Shown one piece after another: positions 31,835-42,382 of a DNA stretch of 64,000 nucleotides (positions are counted from its first letter, which is position 1; each line of letters starts with the position of its first letter). The stretch covers positions 444,001-508,000 of the forward strand of contig JAGUCH010000009.1 in NCBI GenBank assembly GCA_019096065.1, written 5' to 3'. The DNA is from Paracyclopina nana. Taxonomy: Eukaryota > Arthropoda > Copepoda > Cyclopoida > Cyclopettidae. A program made the position numbers and the translations under genes. The notes under the pieces are model-generated. The model ran no database searches and was not told where the DNA came from. It worked only from the letters and a program-made list of their open reading frames with translations.

Positions 31835-34398
31835 TATTGTTTACGAGCAGGTCGTGTCTTCCAACACTGTTCTCCCCTAAACTCAAGGTGCAATCCTTTA
31901 CACAACGGGCACAATGTGCCATCGTTTCTAATTGAGGTCAAATTCGTGTTTGGGTAATTTGTACACTGTGTAGCGTAATGCATTTGGTTGCAGAACAAGC
32001 ACCCATTAGTCTGAAGAGGGTTTCCTTCAGGCAACTTAGATGTATCTATGTTAAAAGTTTTTCCCAACCTATTTATTTTCTCGGATGGTGATTCAGCTTT
32101 CATCATAGCTACTTCAACAGCTTGCCTACTCAACTCAAAATTTGCTCGAGCCAACTCGCATTGTAGCTCATTTATTATTTTAGCACTTCGTTGACTACGG
32201 CCAGAGGCTGCTGACATAGTGCTAGCACTGTCTAACACCTCTTCTTCAGTAGCTTCAACCATAGCAATTCTAGGTTTGGCACGCATATTGGGTACCATTG
32301 GCAGCCTCTCCTCTTTATGAGCCCTATCCAGGTCCCTTGGCACATAGGTACCTAGGTCACTGCCAATCAAGTTCATCATGATATTGTAGGCGTGCAAACT
32401 CCTAGCAGGTATATTCGCTCTCAGCAGATAGTCGTTGTATTTGTTTACTAATGACTGGTAATTCTGAGGCCAATGACGTCCTAAAAGTGCAAAACCATCA
32501 GAGATGGCTTCAGAGACTGCATGAGCATCTCCGCCATCTCCAATGGTTGTGCTATGTATCTTCATTCGCAGTCGAAGAATTGCCTTAAGTGTGGCAGTGA
32601 AGCACTCAGTAGGCTTCCGGATCATCTCCTGAATGAGGAAATATGGATCCTCTTTACGCACAAACTGCGTGTAGTTAAAGATATCTTGCCATAGCAATTC
32701 CATACCATCTTTTCCTTCTCCAGCCATCCCCTTAAAATACTCACTAGTATTCTGGGATGAAGCCTCACACATGGCTGTTAACAAAGCTGCATGAGACCAA
32801 TGCTGTCTGCCAGCCTCGTTCGCCATATAGTCCAGAAAATTTATTATATTCTCAGCAGTTAATGAGGAACTATGTAAATCAAACTTTTTAGTATATTTGT
32901 GCCTAATCTCCTTCATTGACTGTGAGCTTGCATACTTAACATGGCCATTCGTAGGTGCAGCGATGTAACCTCTCATGGTAGTCGGATCATAAATGCTCCT
33001 AGAAGTGTCAGCTGATACTCCAGCGGCCACACTTATTTCAGGGGTCTTCAAGTAGCCCTCTGCCAATATCTGCTTTTGGAGAGAAGTAAACTCGTCCCTC
33101 GTGCTAAGTACACTAAAGAGCTTCTGCATCTCAATCAATTTCTTTCCTGAGGATAAGTTTGGGTCAACCATCTGAAGGATTACTCGTCTGGCTGATTCCA
33201 CATCCTTAATCTCGTCGGTGTTAATTAACTTCAGCCTCTCTGAAATCGGAGCAGACTCATCGTAGATGACGTCAGTTTCCGGCACCATTCTTTCCTTCGT
33301 CGCAGCATCTACTATGCTTAAGGTTCTTTCTAAATTCTTACTGAAGATAGACTCTACTTTTGCCCCAACCATGTGCTTAGCCGTGATTTGTGCAGAGGCA
33401 ATGATTTTATTTGCCGTGCTTGCATCATGCATTTTCGTGTAGTAAGCTTTTACCGTGTTCAATTCCTGAATATTCAAATGGCCTCCTGACAACATCTTTT
33501 GTACCATCCTATGTACAACTTCCATTGGAGGAAGCGTGACAGAATTAGTCAAGTTGTGCAAATCACGAGGATTCATTTTAGTCGAGGTTAGGACTGAATT
33601 ATTTTGGCCATTCAGATCAACACCTGTAGTGAACTCATGATGGTTAGTCCCAGGTGGACTTGCTATCGAGGACATATCTGGAACAGCATTACTCGTCTCA
33701 TTGTTTGGAAAATGTACACTCTGGCCTGAAGTTTTCTGTGGCTTCAGGTTAAGCGGCTCATTTAGGAAATAATCGATTTGTAGGCCATAAAGCCTTGCTA
33801 CAATAGAAAATCCATCTCCAAATGCCCGTATCTTTAGCCAATTTCTGGATATCAATGTCGCAACCATTTCATGCGTCCCTGACATTGCGTAGGTCATGGA
33901 GCTTCCATCAACTTCTTGGATACGCTGCAGATCTTTCTTTTCCTCAATACGAGTTAGGAACTCATCCAGACCAAAACAAATGCATAATAAAGCACATGTC
34001 GTGCTTGTCAATGAATTAGGGTCAAGTGCATCAATATATTTAACCACATTTACAACCTGGCCTACTGGATCTTTAAGAGGCATAGTACTAATGATTGCCG
34101 TAATATGATCATCCAACGGTCTAATTGGCTCCCTAGGAACAATTACTATTCGAGTCCTATCCCATACAGCTGCTATTTGTGCTGGGGTTACCGTAACAAA
34201 CTCTAGTGCTTCAGGGTAAGCAACGTGTGGCAGAAATCTTTGCAAGACAGTCCTGCTGGTCCCATTTGGGTGGCATTGGGATAAGTACCCTTGAAAAGTG
34301 TCCTCACTAATCCCAAGATGGTGCAACAATCGCTCCTTGACTTTCGTAACTTCCTCAGCCAGAGTAGGTCCAGCGATCCTAGAATCCTGATTTGCCAT
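31834..34398 (-). CDS. gag: Gag polyprotein
   Basis: An intact 854-residue frame starting at the ATG at 34398. The bulk is helical, with predicted coiled-coil character around residues 720-780. Near the C terminus are two CCHC-type knuckles, C-x2-C-x3-H-x4-C at about 800-812 (CLFCNQMHYATQC) and C-x2-C-x3-H-x7-C at about 830-845. Paired knuckles separated by a short Arg-containing spacer recall BEL/Pao Gag. Gag would assemble the virus-like particle and package the RNA. The stop codon TAA overlaps the pol ATG by one base. No separate promoter is evident; expression is expected from the LTR. Confidence 0.82.
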   Translation of the reverse strand: MANQDSRIAGPTLAEEVTKVKERLLHHLGISEDTFQGYLSQCHPNGTSRTVLQRFLPHVAYPEALEFVTVTPAQIAAVWDRTRIVIVPREPIRPLDDHITAIISTMPLKDPVGQVVNVVKYIDALDPNSLTSTTCALLCICFGLDEFLTRIEEKKDLQRIQEVDGSSMTYAMSGTHEMVATLISRNWLKIRAFGDGFSIVARLYGLQIDYFLNEPLNLKPQKTSGQSVHFPNNETSNAVPDMSSIASPPGTNHHEFTTGVDLNGQNNSVLTSTKMNPRDLHNLTNSVTLPPMEVVHRMVQKMLSGGHLNIQELNTVKAYYTKMHDASTANKIIASAQITAKHMVGAKVESIFSKNLERTLSIVDAATKERMVPETDVIYDESAPISERLKLINTDEIKDVESARRVILQMVDPNLSSGKKLIEMQKLFSVLSTRDEFTSLQKQILAEGYLKTPEISVAAGVSADTSRSIYDPTTMRGYIAAPTNGHVKYASSQSMKEIRHKYTKKFDLHSSSLTAENIINFLDYMANEAGRQHWSHAALLTAMCEASSQNTSEYFKGMAGEGKDGMELLWQDIFNYTQFVRKEDPYFLIQEMIRKPTECFTATLKAILRLRMKIHSTTIGDGGDAHAVSEAISDGFALLGRHWPQNYQSLVNKYNDYLLRANIPARSLHAYNIMMNLIGSDLGTYVPRDLDRAHKEERLPMVPNMRAKPRIAMVEATEEEVLDSASTMSAASGRSQRSAKIINELQCELARANFELSRQAVEVAMMKAESPSEKINRLGKTFNIDTSKLPEGNPLQTNGCLFCNQMHYATQCTNYPNTNLTSIRNDGTLCPLCKGLHLEFRGEQCWKTRPARKQ

Positions 34399-35637
34399 TC
34401 TTATCTTGTAAAAGGCGTGACGGAGTCACACTGAGTATTTCTTATCTCTTAGAGGTGCAACGGAGTCACACGCAATATTCTGGTCTTAGTACACTACTGT
34501 GTGTACTAAATTCGGCAATACCGAATTAAAAGCTATACGCTGTTCAAAGCACAGGGAAGCTTATCCTAGTTACTACGCCGCGTCAAGTGACACAGAGAAA
34601 AAGGTTGCAATTGCTAAGCTCGTTTATTTATTTTTTGTCAAGGCTATGAGCGGCCAAGACAAAACACACACACAAACGCACGCACAAATACACACACTCA
34701 CTTATTACAATATAAAAGATGGAGTAAAATTTGGCACTACTGGTGCCAACAGGTGTATGGATGGTAATTTCTTCTAAGTCTCTGAAACAAAGGTGCATCA
34801 ACTTTTTACGCAAAAAAGGTATGCCACTTCGCCAACCAGTGTCGACTCAGTGAATGAAAAAATAAAAGTTTGCCCACTCCTCCTCGAGTTGCGGGCCGGC
34901 CAACCTTCCCTGTGCCCTCGGCAACTTGTCCAAGGTTAGCCAGTTTTTTGGGCCCCAAACACGCATTTTCCTTTGTGGCTCCCACTCTGGCTCCACGCGT
35001 GGCCTATTTGGGGTTTGTTGACTCACAACGGAGTCATGGATTACATCATCTTCTTCCATCTGTGTGGCCAAACCCACGGACGAGACCCACTAGTGTCGCA
35101 ACACTCTTGCGCTCACTCGCCCCATTATGGATAGGCAACAGAGGCTCAGGTCGCAACCTGCACCTTGGCTGGCTTTCCGGCTGCCATGGCACCCATACTC
35201 CAAGCTATGCCATGCGGAGCCTGCACGCATGCATTCACCTCCGGGAAAGACAGTGTCATTGTTACTTTGTGTAGGCCCATCATCATAACAATGGTCCATG
35301 GAAGACATCATCAACGGGCTGGTGGTACGTCACGGCCTGTACCTTCTTGCACTCCCCGCGCGCCAGTTCCAACCCGCCAACGGCATCAATGCGCAATTTG
35401 GGTCTAAGGGAATCTAAAGCCTACGCACCACATAGGCCCAAATGCCATCGGAGTGACCCCCATCGGCTCGTCAGCCTTCGGGATTTTTGCTTTTGTACTG
35501 TAGTAGACACACCCTGATCGCAATCAGCGTGCGGCCCAACCTGCGCCGCAGAGCAGGAATCTTGATCCACACCAAGACATTTTCCGGGACTTCGTTGTAT
35601 TTTGGTCTTCAAACCTTTAGGAGAGAAAGTGGCCTTC
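34399..35637 (-). other. Element leader (5' untranslated region)
   Basis: 1.24 kb between the primer-binding site and gag with no convincing coding frame. It holds a CA-rich stretch (34661-34702, plus strand) and a segment at about 34530-34620 that matches 47190-47275 in inverse orientation. Just upstream of the gag ATG are two imperfect copies of GTGTGACTCCGT (34410-34470), each followed by a partial complement, suggestive of small RNA hairpins. Confidence 0.6.
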
Positions 35638-35656
35638 AATCCCTCCGGGGCCTCCA
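35638..35656 (-). promoter_or_regulatory. Primer-binding site, tRNA-Thr type
   Basis: In element sense TGGAGGCCCCGGAGGGATT, four nt from the LTR edge. It begins with the TGG that pairs with tRNA CCA. Animal threonine tRNAs that end in GGGGCCTCCA would pair over the first 11 nt, with a two-base mismatch thereafter (GA for CT). This is based on remembered tRNA-Thr sequence, not a search. Confidence 0.65.
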
Positions 35657-35660
35657 AAAT

Positions 35661-36565
35661 GGTGTGCGACGGTCACACCCTCTGAAGCCTAGGATGGTTA
35701 GCATCGGCTTCATGGTCGCGGTACCGTTCGCAGCCTCCGGGTGCTGGCCGGATGTCTACTCGCCTTGGACCCAAAGCCGCAGCCTCAGTGCTCCAACTCT
35801 GGCGAGATACATCACATGGCAAGCTTCAGTGCTGTAGACCAGTGATTGGGCCTCCTACCCACGTCCTCAACGGCCTCAACAGCCTCAGACTAGGGTGCAT
35901 AACTGCCCAGGAAACCTCTATACAAGTTATGGTCGAACAAAGTCAAACAGGGTTGTCTTATTCACTCGGCTTTTAACACCACACAAATTAATGGCAGCAA
36001 ATACAAAGAAATAAGTACTGCAGCAAATATTCTTGTGGCCATCTTCTTCATGCCTCAGCACACTTTGGAGAACTTTGGTGGGACAATAGCAGGGCAGAGC
36101 TCACTCAATGGGCCATGTGCACTTGGTCCATGTCTTGTTTCTCTGAAGTCCCCCATCGAACTCCCCGAGTCTTCTCCTTCTTCTCCACTCGATGCATCGC
36201 AGCAAGTTCCATCAGCTTCCATCTGCTTCTCTCCGTTATCATGCAGCTGCAGGTCCTCTCTATGTAGCAGCTAGCAACTCCTCCACTCAAGGTCAGGTGA
36301 ATTGCCATAGGTAAGGCTCAACGCATAGGTAGTAGCAGCAGCAGCAGCAGCAACAATCAGAGAGTTGGAGGAGATGAAAAGGTGTTTTTTGAGAAGGGAG
36401 GTTTTGTGATTTTGAGATGGTGATGTAGCGGTGAATGGGCAACCTTCCGGACTTCTGGCGGCTCCACGGGCTCCACGGTTTCCACAGGTTCCACTGGAGG
36501 GGTCCAATCAAGTCCTATTCTGGTCGTAACGTGCACCAGAGACATGATGTACTTATTGCCCATCA
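35661..36565 (-). repeat. 5' LTR (905 bp)
   Basis: The upstream copy in element orientation. It matches 13441-14342 throughout, apart from one additional GCA. It should carry the promoter for the gag-pol RNA. Confidence 0.92.
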
Positions 36566-36570
36566 TAACT
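36566..36570. repeat. Right target-site duplication TAACT
   Basis: Directly follows the LTR end CATCA and matches 13436-13440. Confidence 0.75.
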
Positions 36571-36840
36571 AATACTTGAGGGAGAACTTAAATCTAAGTT
36601 AAAGCTATATCTGTCATTATTTGCGCTTTTTGGGTAATTTTGTCAAATCTGGTGACTAATCGCCATTTTTTATGTTAAAATTCTAAAAAAGTGAAAAGCT
36701 TGAAAAAAGCTTGAAATGTGAAATTTTGAGCTTGACAAAGCTTGAAAATAATTTTCAAAAGCTTGGGATCGCTCGAACACTTTTCAAAAAGCTTGAAGCT
36801 TGATCAAGCTGAAAATTTCCGGCTCGTTCCATCACACAGT
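36571..36840. repeat. AAGCTTGAAAA repeat, right part
   Basis: AAGCTTG recurs from about 36690 to 36810, including AAGCTTGGGATCGCTCGAAC, almost the same as AAGCTTGGGATTGCTCGAAC at 13300. This supports the idea that the retroelement split one pre-existing array. Confidence 0.65.
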
Positions 36841-37818
36841 CACTAGGCATTTCATTCAATCCTCTTTTTTACAAAAATCTATGTAATGGATAGTGCTGTT
36901 ATTCTATAGGTACAAAGTGTCAAGATATTTAATTCAAGTAATATAATCAATATTCAATAATGGACCGTCATTGGTCCTTAAAAAATATTAGATCAATATA
37001 TTCATCCCATCCTCACCTTAGTGAAAGTAAGCAAAGATATTGATCTTAATGTTAAGACAATGATGCAAGTAAAATTAATGATATCTAACTTTGACTGGAG
37101 CTGCTGACATTTTTGAATCACTTTAAAGAGTCTACTACTTAATCAAATTAAGAAGATTGAAATCGCGCCTTTTGGTTTTGCCATAAAAAGTGATACCAAG
37201 AAAAGCAAAATTGAGTGATTTAGCAAGTCATTCCATAAACAATATTCCAACATGGGCTACCGTAAAGTTAAAATGAAATGATAGCAGCGCCATCTGTGAG
37301 CCAATAGGTCAAACCAAAATACGTTGAAAAACGCTGTTTTTCCATTAGATTAAAAATGAAAAATGCTGAAAATTATTACATTGCTAGAAATGTCAATTTT
37401 TAGTGAAATTCTATGCTAGGTTCAGGGATGGCTTTTGGGTAAGCCAGGCACCAATTAAATTCCACAATGGTTATGCATAATAAAAGTGACTGTATTGTTA
37501 AATGAAATGAATGCAGGTATTTTTTGCTACCACTTTGGATGGCCCCACCGCAGCAATGGTAAAAATTACCAGAAGTGGATTTTGTCAGTTATTATCATTT
37601 TGGCCTTTTTGGCTGCCAAATGGCGATATTATAGCTAGTTCTCATATTTTTCTAGCTAGGCTCCTAAAACGTTAAGCAAGGCTAAAATAGCTAGGAAAAA
37701 GCTGTTTATTGTGCTGATATTTGCAAATATTCGAATTTTTTTCTGATTTTGACTCAAGTAAAGCATTCCTTCACCACTATAAAAATTATCAGTGTCAATG
37801 TTGTCTTTGTTGTCACTG
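36841..37818. other. No gene recognised
   Basis: AT-rich intergenic DNA. A single GCGCCATCTGTGAGCC near 37288 is reminiscent of the CGCCATCTAG repeat family. No coding signal. Confidence 0.45.
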
Positions 37819-37819
37819 A

Positions 37820-38155
37820 TCAGTGTCCAAAGTGAGCCATCGCCTATTCTACCTGGCCCTGCCCCCATCTGTGTTCATCCCAGTGATGACCATGATCAAG
37901 CAGACGTGCATGTCTCCCTCTGGATGGTCCCGGATCATCGTTGAGAAGCCCTTTGGCAAGGACTCGATCTCTTCGGCCGCCCTGTCCAACCACTTGTCCT
38001 CATCGACCACTACCTGGGCAAGGAGATGGTGCAAAACCTCATGACACTCCGGTTTGGCAACCGGATCTTCAGCCCCACCTGGAACAGGGATAGCATTGCG
38101 TCCATCACCTTCAAAGAGCCCTTTGGCACTCAAGGGCGTGGTGGCTACTTTGACA
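37820..38155 (+). pseudogene. Glucose-6-phosphate dehydrogenase fragment
   Basis: An isolated GC-richer island encodes [26 protein letters not shown] and LSNHLSS in one frame. In another frame it encodes [18 protein letters not shown] and [16 protein letters not shown]. All are in the order of animal G6PD around the substrate-binding RIDHYLGKE motif. The frame shifts between LSNHLS and IDHYLGKE, where roughly ten codons are missing, and both ends stop abruptly. No introns interrupt it, so it may be a retrocopy fragment or a relic of gene duplication. Confidence 0.8.
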
Positions 38156-38199
38156 AGTCAAAAGACCTTTCAGAGAAAATATGTATATGCTGGGGTGGT

Positions 38200-38580
38200 C
38201 AAATTCATTTAGGTTGCTGTGACAAAAAGCAATGCAATGGTGGGACACAAAATTTGGTGAGACATATAATTTGGTAGAACTAAGTCACTGAACAGTCTTG
38301 GTGGAATTAAATTGATGGTAGCTCATGGTGGGACACAAAATAATGTGGTGAGACACACAACTTGCTGGGACAAAGTCATAGAGGCCTCCTAATGGGACAA
38401 GAAGAAAAGGTGAGACACAAAATGTGGTTGGATGCTCAATAAGTTGGGACACAAAACATGATGGGACATAGTCATGAAAACTCAAGTTGTGGGACAAGAT
38501 TGACGGTGGGGCAAAAATTCAATGAGAGAGAAACATTTATTTTGGTGGGACAAAGACACAAAAATATTAATTTGAGACAA
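38200..38580. repeat. Degenerate GTGGGACACAAAA minisatellite
   Basis: GGGACA or GAGACA followed by AAA recurs about every 15-30 bp (TGGTGGGACACAAAATTTGGTGAGACA and variants). Confidence 0.6.
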
Positions 38581-38916
38581 AAAAGAAGATTTATATCATA
38601 ATTTCCACAAGTTTTAACTTCTAATTTATTAATTATCTTTTGAAAAAGGAATTTGAAATTGGCTTCTCATTTATCTCGAATCAAATGGACTTTTGGCTGT
38701 TTTCGCCCATTTTCGGCCATATTTCGCATCACAATTCCGGTCGCACCGCAGCGCGCGAAATTCAAACTGAAAAATGTCAACAACAAACACTGAGAAGTGA
38801 GAAAAGTCTCATTAATCATAATTTTAGTGGAAATCTTCAATTCTTCATTCAGGTGAAATTCAACACTGCAAACAATAACACAATTTTTGACATAATTACT
38901 TTTTTCAGTCGTCAAA

Positions 38917-41789
38917 ATGGCGGACTTTTATGTTCAGGACAAGTTTCGGCAAAAGTTCGCCTCGATTTTCCACTGCGCTCAATCCGGAATCGAAAGCGCG
39001 GCGGAGTTGGACCAGTTGAGCTTAACCAGTTTGAGGGAGTCGATCATGGCGCTCATTTTGGCGGAAATCGAGGCGCAATCGCCGGTGACGCTGAATAATA
39101 TCAACAATTGCTTCAACCGCGTGCAAAAACGCCTCGGCTGCGCCTTCATCGATCTCATGGTGAAAGCCGTGGAGTTTAACCAGTTCATCGAGTTCGAGTT
39201 CGTCATCGCCGTCGCCAGCAACTTGAGTCCGGACATGGTACACAAATTGTTCACAGAGTTCAAATCCGCCCTCAAGGTGAACACTTTATTTTGCTAATAT
39301 TTATACTAATAGAGTCTGGATCAAGAATGTTCTTTTTTTAGGCAAAAAACTAGTGCTTATCTGGGAAGTGGAGTCATTTTCTTAAGAAATGAGACCTAAG
39401 TTCAGGATTGAATATTATTAGGTTAAAATATGGCTTGTCTTGAATTTACAGAAGAGTCTGGGTAGGGAAAAATGAGACCTGATTTTTATTTGGAGAAAAT
39501 GGAGTGTTGCTTCAAAATTGAGTGTCAGACCCAAAAATACACTTTTTCAGATCTTAAAAAATTGAGTGTCACACCCAAAAATGCACTTTTTCAGATCTTA
39601 AAGAGTTCAAATCCGCCCTTTATTTAATTAAAATCAATATTTTGCTATTGTAGATAATGAAAAAAAGTCACTTGATAGTTGATAAATATTTATCTTTGAT
39701 TGATTGTAGATTCTTATTTATAAAAAAGTAGACCAGTACAAAAGACCAAATGAAAATATTTGTTAGCTCATTGTCAAATTTTGAGTCTCATTCAAAATCA
39801 TCAGTTGAATTATAGGCAAAAATACTAACTTATGATATTAGATTAAAAGTTGAGTCACACTCTGAAAAATGAGAGCTCCAATTTCATAACTGAAGTGAAT
39901 GTTAAGAGTATTTTTAATCCTTAAATAAAAGTCAACTCAATTAATGTCTCATTCTGAGTTTGGTTGAGTCAGTTCAATAATCTGAAAGAAACGGATTTTT
40001 GGCATTTTTTTTTGAAATCTAAAATTCAGGAAAAGCCTAAGATAAACAGATCTGGATTTTTACTCCTCAAAGTCCTCGAGGCTCGAGGTCTGGAAAAGTA
40101 TCTCACTGCTTTCCAAATTAGGATATATTTTATGTTAGGAAAACATAAATACATCTTTTTGCATATCAATCAAATGTGTATTTTATTTATTTAATTTTGT
40201 TTAACATCATACTTTTTAATTTGTTTTAGGGAGCTCCAGTTCCATTGAGGTTTCTCATCATTTGTGATGAATATGTTTTCTGTGAAGCTTCAGCAACATC
40301 AATCGCATTATTCGAGCGCATACATAGCCCATTTTACTGTAGCCAAGTGGAAGCTTGTGCATCGGATCCGGATTTTGTAGCAAGGCTTCTACGATACTTG
40401 GACAAACGTGTCAACATTGTCTGCCTTGCCAACCTCAAACTAAACAATCCTCAAGAAAGATTCATTGTCACTGCCAACAAAGGTTACTTCAAAATTCTAA
40501 ATGAATCATTAATTATTATTTTTTATCATTAATAGATAATGCTCATATCGGACTGATTCATTATTGGGTGGAGTTGACGTTCAAAAAAGAAACAGTGCCA
40601 ATGTTTGCAAAGGCAAAGTTGGAACCTGACGAGTGCCAAAACCTCAAAGAACTCATTTTCCACATCCTGATTAGCCAGCAAAAGTACGACAAGGACTTGC
40701 CACCAATGCTGGAGATTATCAGCACTCAAGTAAAACATTTTGTTATTCATTAATCGAACAATGTACTGATTAACTTTTCAGAAACAATTTGCTACTTGGA
40801 ACTTTTCGGCACACTTGTCACAAGAGTTGAACCAGTTGTTGACAAAGATGGACTTTACTTTGCTTGTTGATAAAGTCTTTGAACGGGCTGCAAACATGAA
40901 GCTGGTTAATTTGAACTGGCCAAACTTGCTCAAAATCGTCTCTGCCACCATGGTCTACCGACCAGACCTCCAAAAACTCATGCATGGTATTGCAATTTAA
41001 TCTATTACTTATTGTCATTTTTTTCAAAACTATTATGTCAATTAAATGTTAAATTCAGTTATTTAATTTGTTAACATATACATGTGGTATATATAGCTCA
41101 TCTAACTTCAATTACATTATTTTTATGCTATGCATTGTATGATACAAATGAATTTATTTTCAGCTACAATGGAGAACAAGTTGTATCGCTACATTGATTA
41201 CATCGAAAACAAGCAAAGACGACATGAGTTCATTGCGATGCTCATTTTGTGCAGGCAAATGAGCCTTGAGCCAGTGGGCAAATTTGACTCTTATGGCAAA
41301 TTGTACGTGCATTACTTTGCCACTGGCAAAGGCATTGCTCCCTATGCAAACAAGCTGACCAATCTTCTCAAGTACTTGACATTCATTGCTCCCTATGAGC
41401 CAGCTTGGACTCTGAGGACTCACCTGGCTCACCCCTTGCCTGTCCCTTTCAATTTGAGGGACAAGGCTGCAGATTACTACAATCTGGCACGAACAAGGCT
41501 CAAGGATCTTCGCGAAGAAGAAAGAGGATCTTCTTCGATCCTCTTCTCAGCATTGGGAGACCTTGACAATGCTACTGAAACAGATCAAGAAATTGACAAG
41601 GTTGTTGCCATGTTTGAGGCAAACATGTGCATGGAATTGCCACCTTATGTGCATGAATTGAGTGTCTTTAAGCGCTCATACTTCACTGGCATTTTCCTGC
41701 CCAGGTTGCTTTTCCTCCAGGAAGTCGATCCTCAAGAGTCGAGATCCCTGCTAGTTCAAGCTCTTCGAAATGCTGGCAAATTGTCATGA
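38917..41789 (+). CDS. FANCA: FANCA-like Fanconi anaemia core complex protein, short form
   Basis: Five exons, 38917-39276, 40230-40482, 40536-40729, 40782-40986 and 41164-41789, keep frame and give 545 residues. The last exon matches the middle of vertebrate FANCA: an AADYYNLARTRLKDL segment, then an Asp/Glu-rich helix with VVAMFEAN, and FKRSYFTGIFLPRLL close to a stop at SLLVQALRNAGKLS. Vertebrate FANCA (about 1,450 residues) continues for roughly 900 more residues that are absent here. FANCA acts in the nuclear core complex that ubiquitinates FANCD2/FANCI in crosslink repair. A polypyrimidine-AG (TTTTTTCAG, ending about 38907) sits just before the ATG, so the 5' end is cis- or trans-spliced. 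Assignment rests on remembered family sequence. Confidence 0.7.
39277..40229 (+). other. First intron of the FANCA-like gene
   Basis: 953-nt GT-AG intron, AT-rich, with a duplicated ATTGAGTGTCAGACCCAAAA / TTGAGTGTCACACCCAAAAA motif near 39520-39600 and many AATGAGACCT-type words. No gene inside. Confidence 0.6.
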
Positions 41790-42382
41790 CCTAAGCTTTT
41801 GAACATGTTACCAATAAAACATCTATTGCTTGCTGTCTAAGCAAAAATACTAACATAGTAGCTTAACTTATTGAAATAGTTAGCTGACAAATTTGTAAAT
41901 TAAGTTGTTATCAAAGTATAAATCATGAATTAAATTATTAAACCTTCTTCACATTAAGCTTTTTGATATGCAAATGTTGCTTTTTTCTGCAATTGTATAG
42001 AAGGTATACTGGTTACCTCTTTTGGGCTTTTCAAAGTATTGGGATCCACAAAGCATAGAATAAGATTCCACTTAATCTGTGCTCAGTTAAAAAAGCCTGT
42101 ATTGATTATTACTAACTCTGTTCAAGTAGACTGCTTTAAGATGGACTGAATATAGCCATAGGTTTGGTTCAACAACTCTTCACGTCAGGAAAATGAAGTT
42201 GCTTCTCATGTCTTAATCAGCTTGTTCTCCAATAAAGTCACTGTTTGGAAGTGTGTTTCAGCTAACTATTATTAGTTCATATAATTGTTTCTTTGTTGAC
42301 AGTCGACATTCGAATAGTTTCTTCTGTATGCAACACTCAATGTAATTTGTTCGTTCGACAGAAGTCTCTGAATAGTAAGCAT
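41790..42382. other. Intergenic spacer between convergent FANCA-like and TIM17 genes
   Basis: AATAAA at about 41814, close to the FANCA-like stop, is the likely poly(A) signal. No gene seen. Confidence 0.5.

Larger units (their letters stand above)
13441..36565 (-). mobile_element. Giant (23.1-kb) LTR retroelement with extra sense and antisense genes
   Basis: Bounded by two direct LTRs and a 5-bp duplication (TAACT). In element orientation (minus strand) the order is: 5' LTR (36565-35661), primer-binding site, 1.2-kb leader, gag, protease-RT-RNaseH-integrase pol, decayed frame, two spliced genes on the opposite strand, a 389-residue ORF, envelope-like glycoprotein, polypurine tract, 3' LTR (14342-13441). 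RT and RNase H look Ty3/gypsy-like; the paired Gag zinc fingers and wide integrase D-E spacing recall BEL/Pao, so the family is uncertain. Typical Ty3/gypsy elements are 5-10 kb. The roughly 9.4 kb between pol and the 3' LTR holds genes that ordinary elements lack. Near-identical LTRs imply recent insertion. Confidence 0.9.

Noticed and set aside
38280..38580. Regular spacing of GTGGGACA words considered as a CRISPR-like array
   Set aside because: Units and spacers are irregular and degenerate and the genome is eukaryotic; it is a minisatellite.
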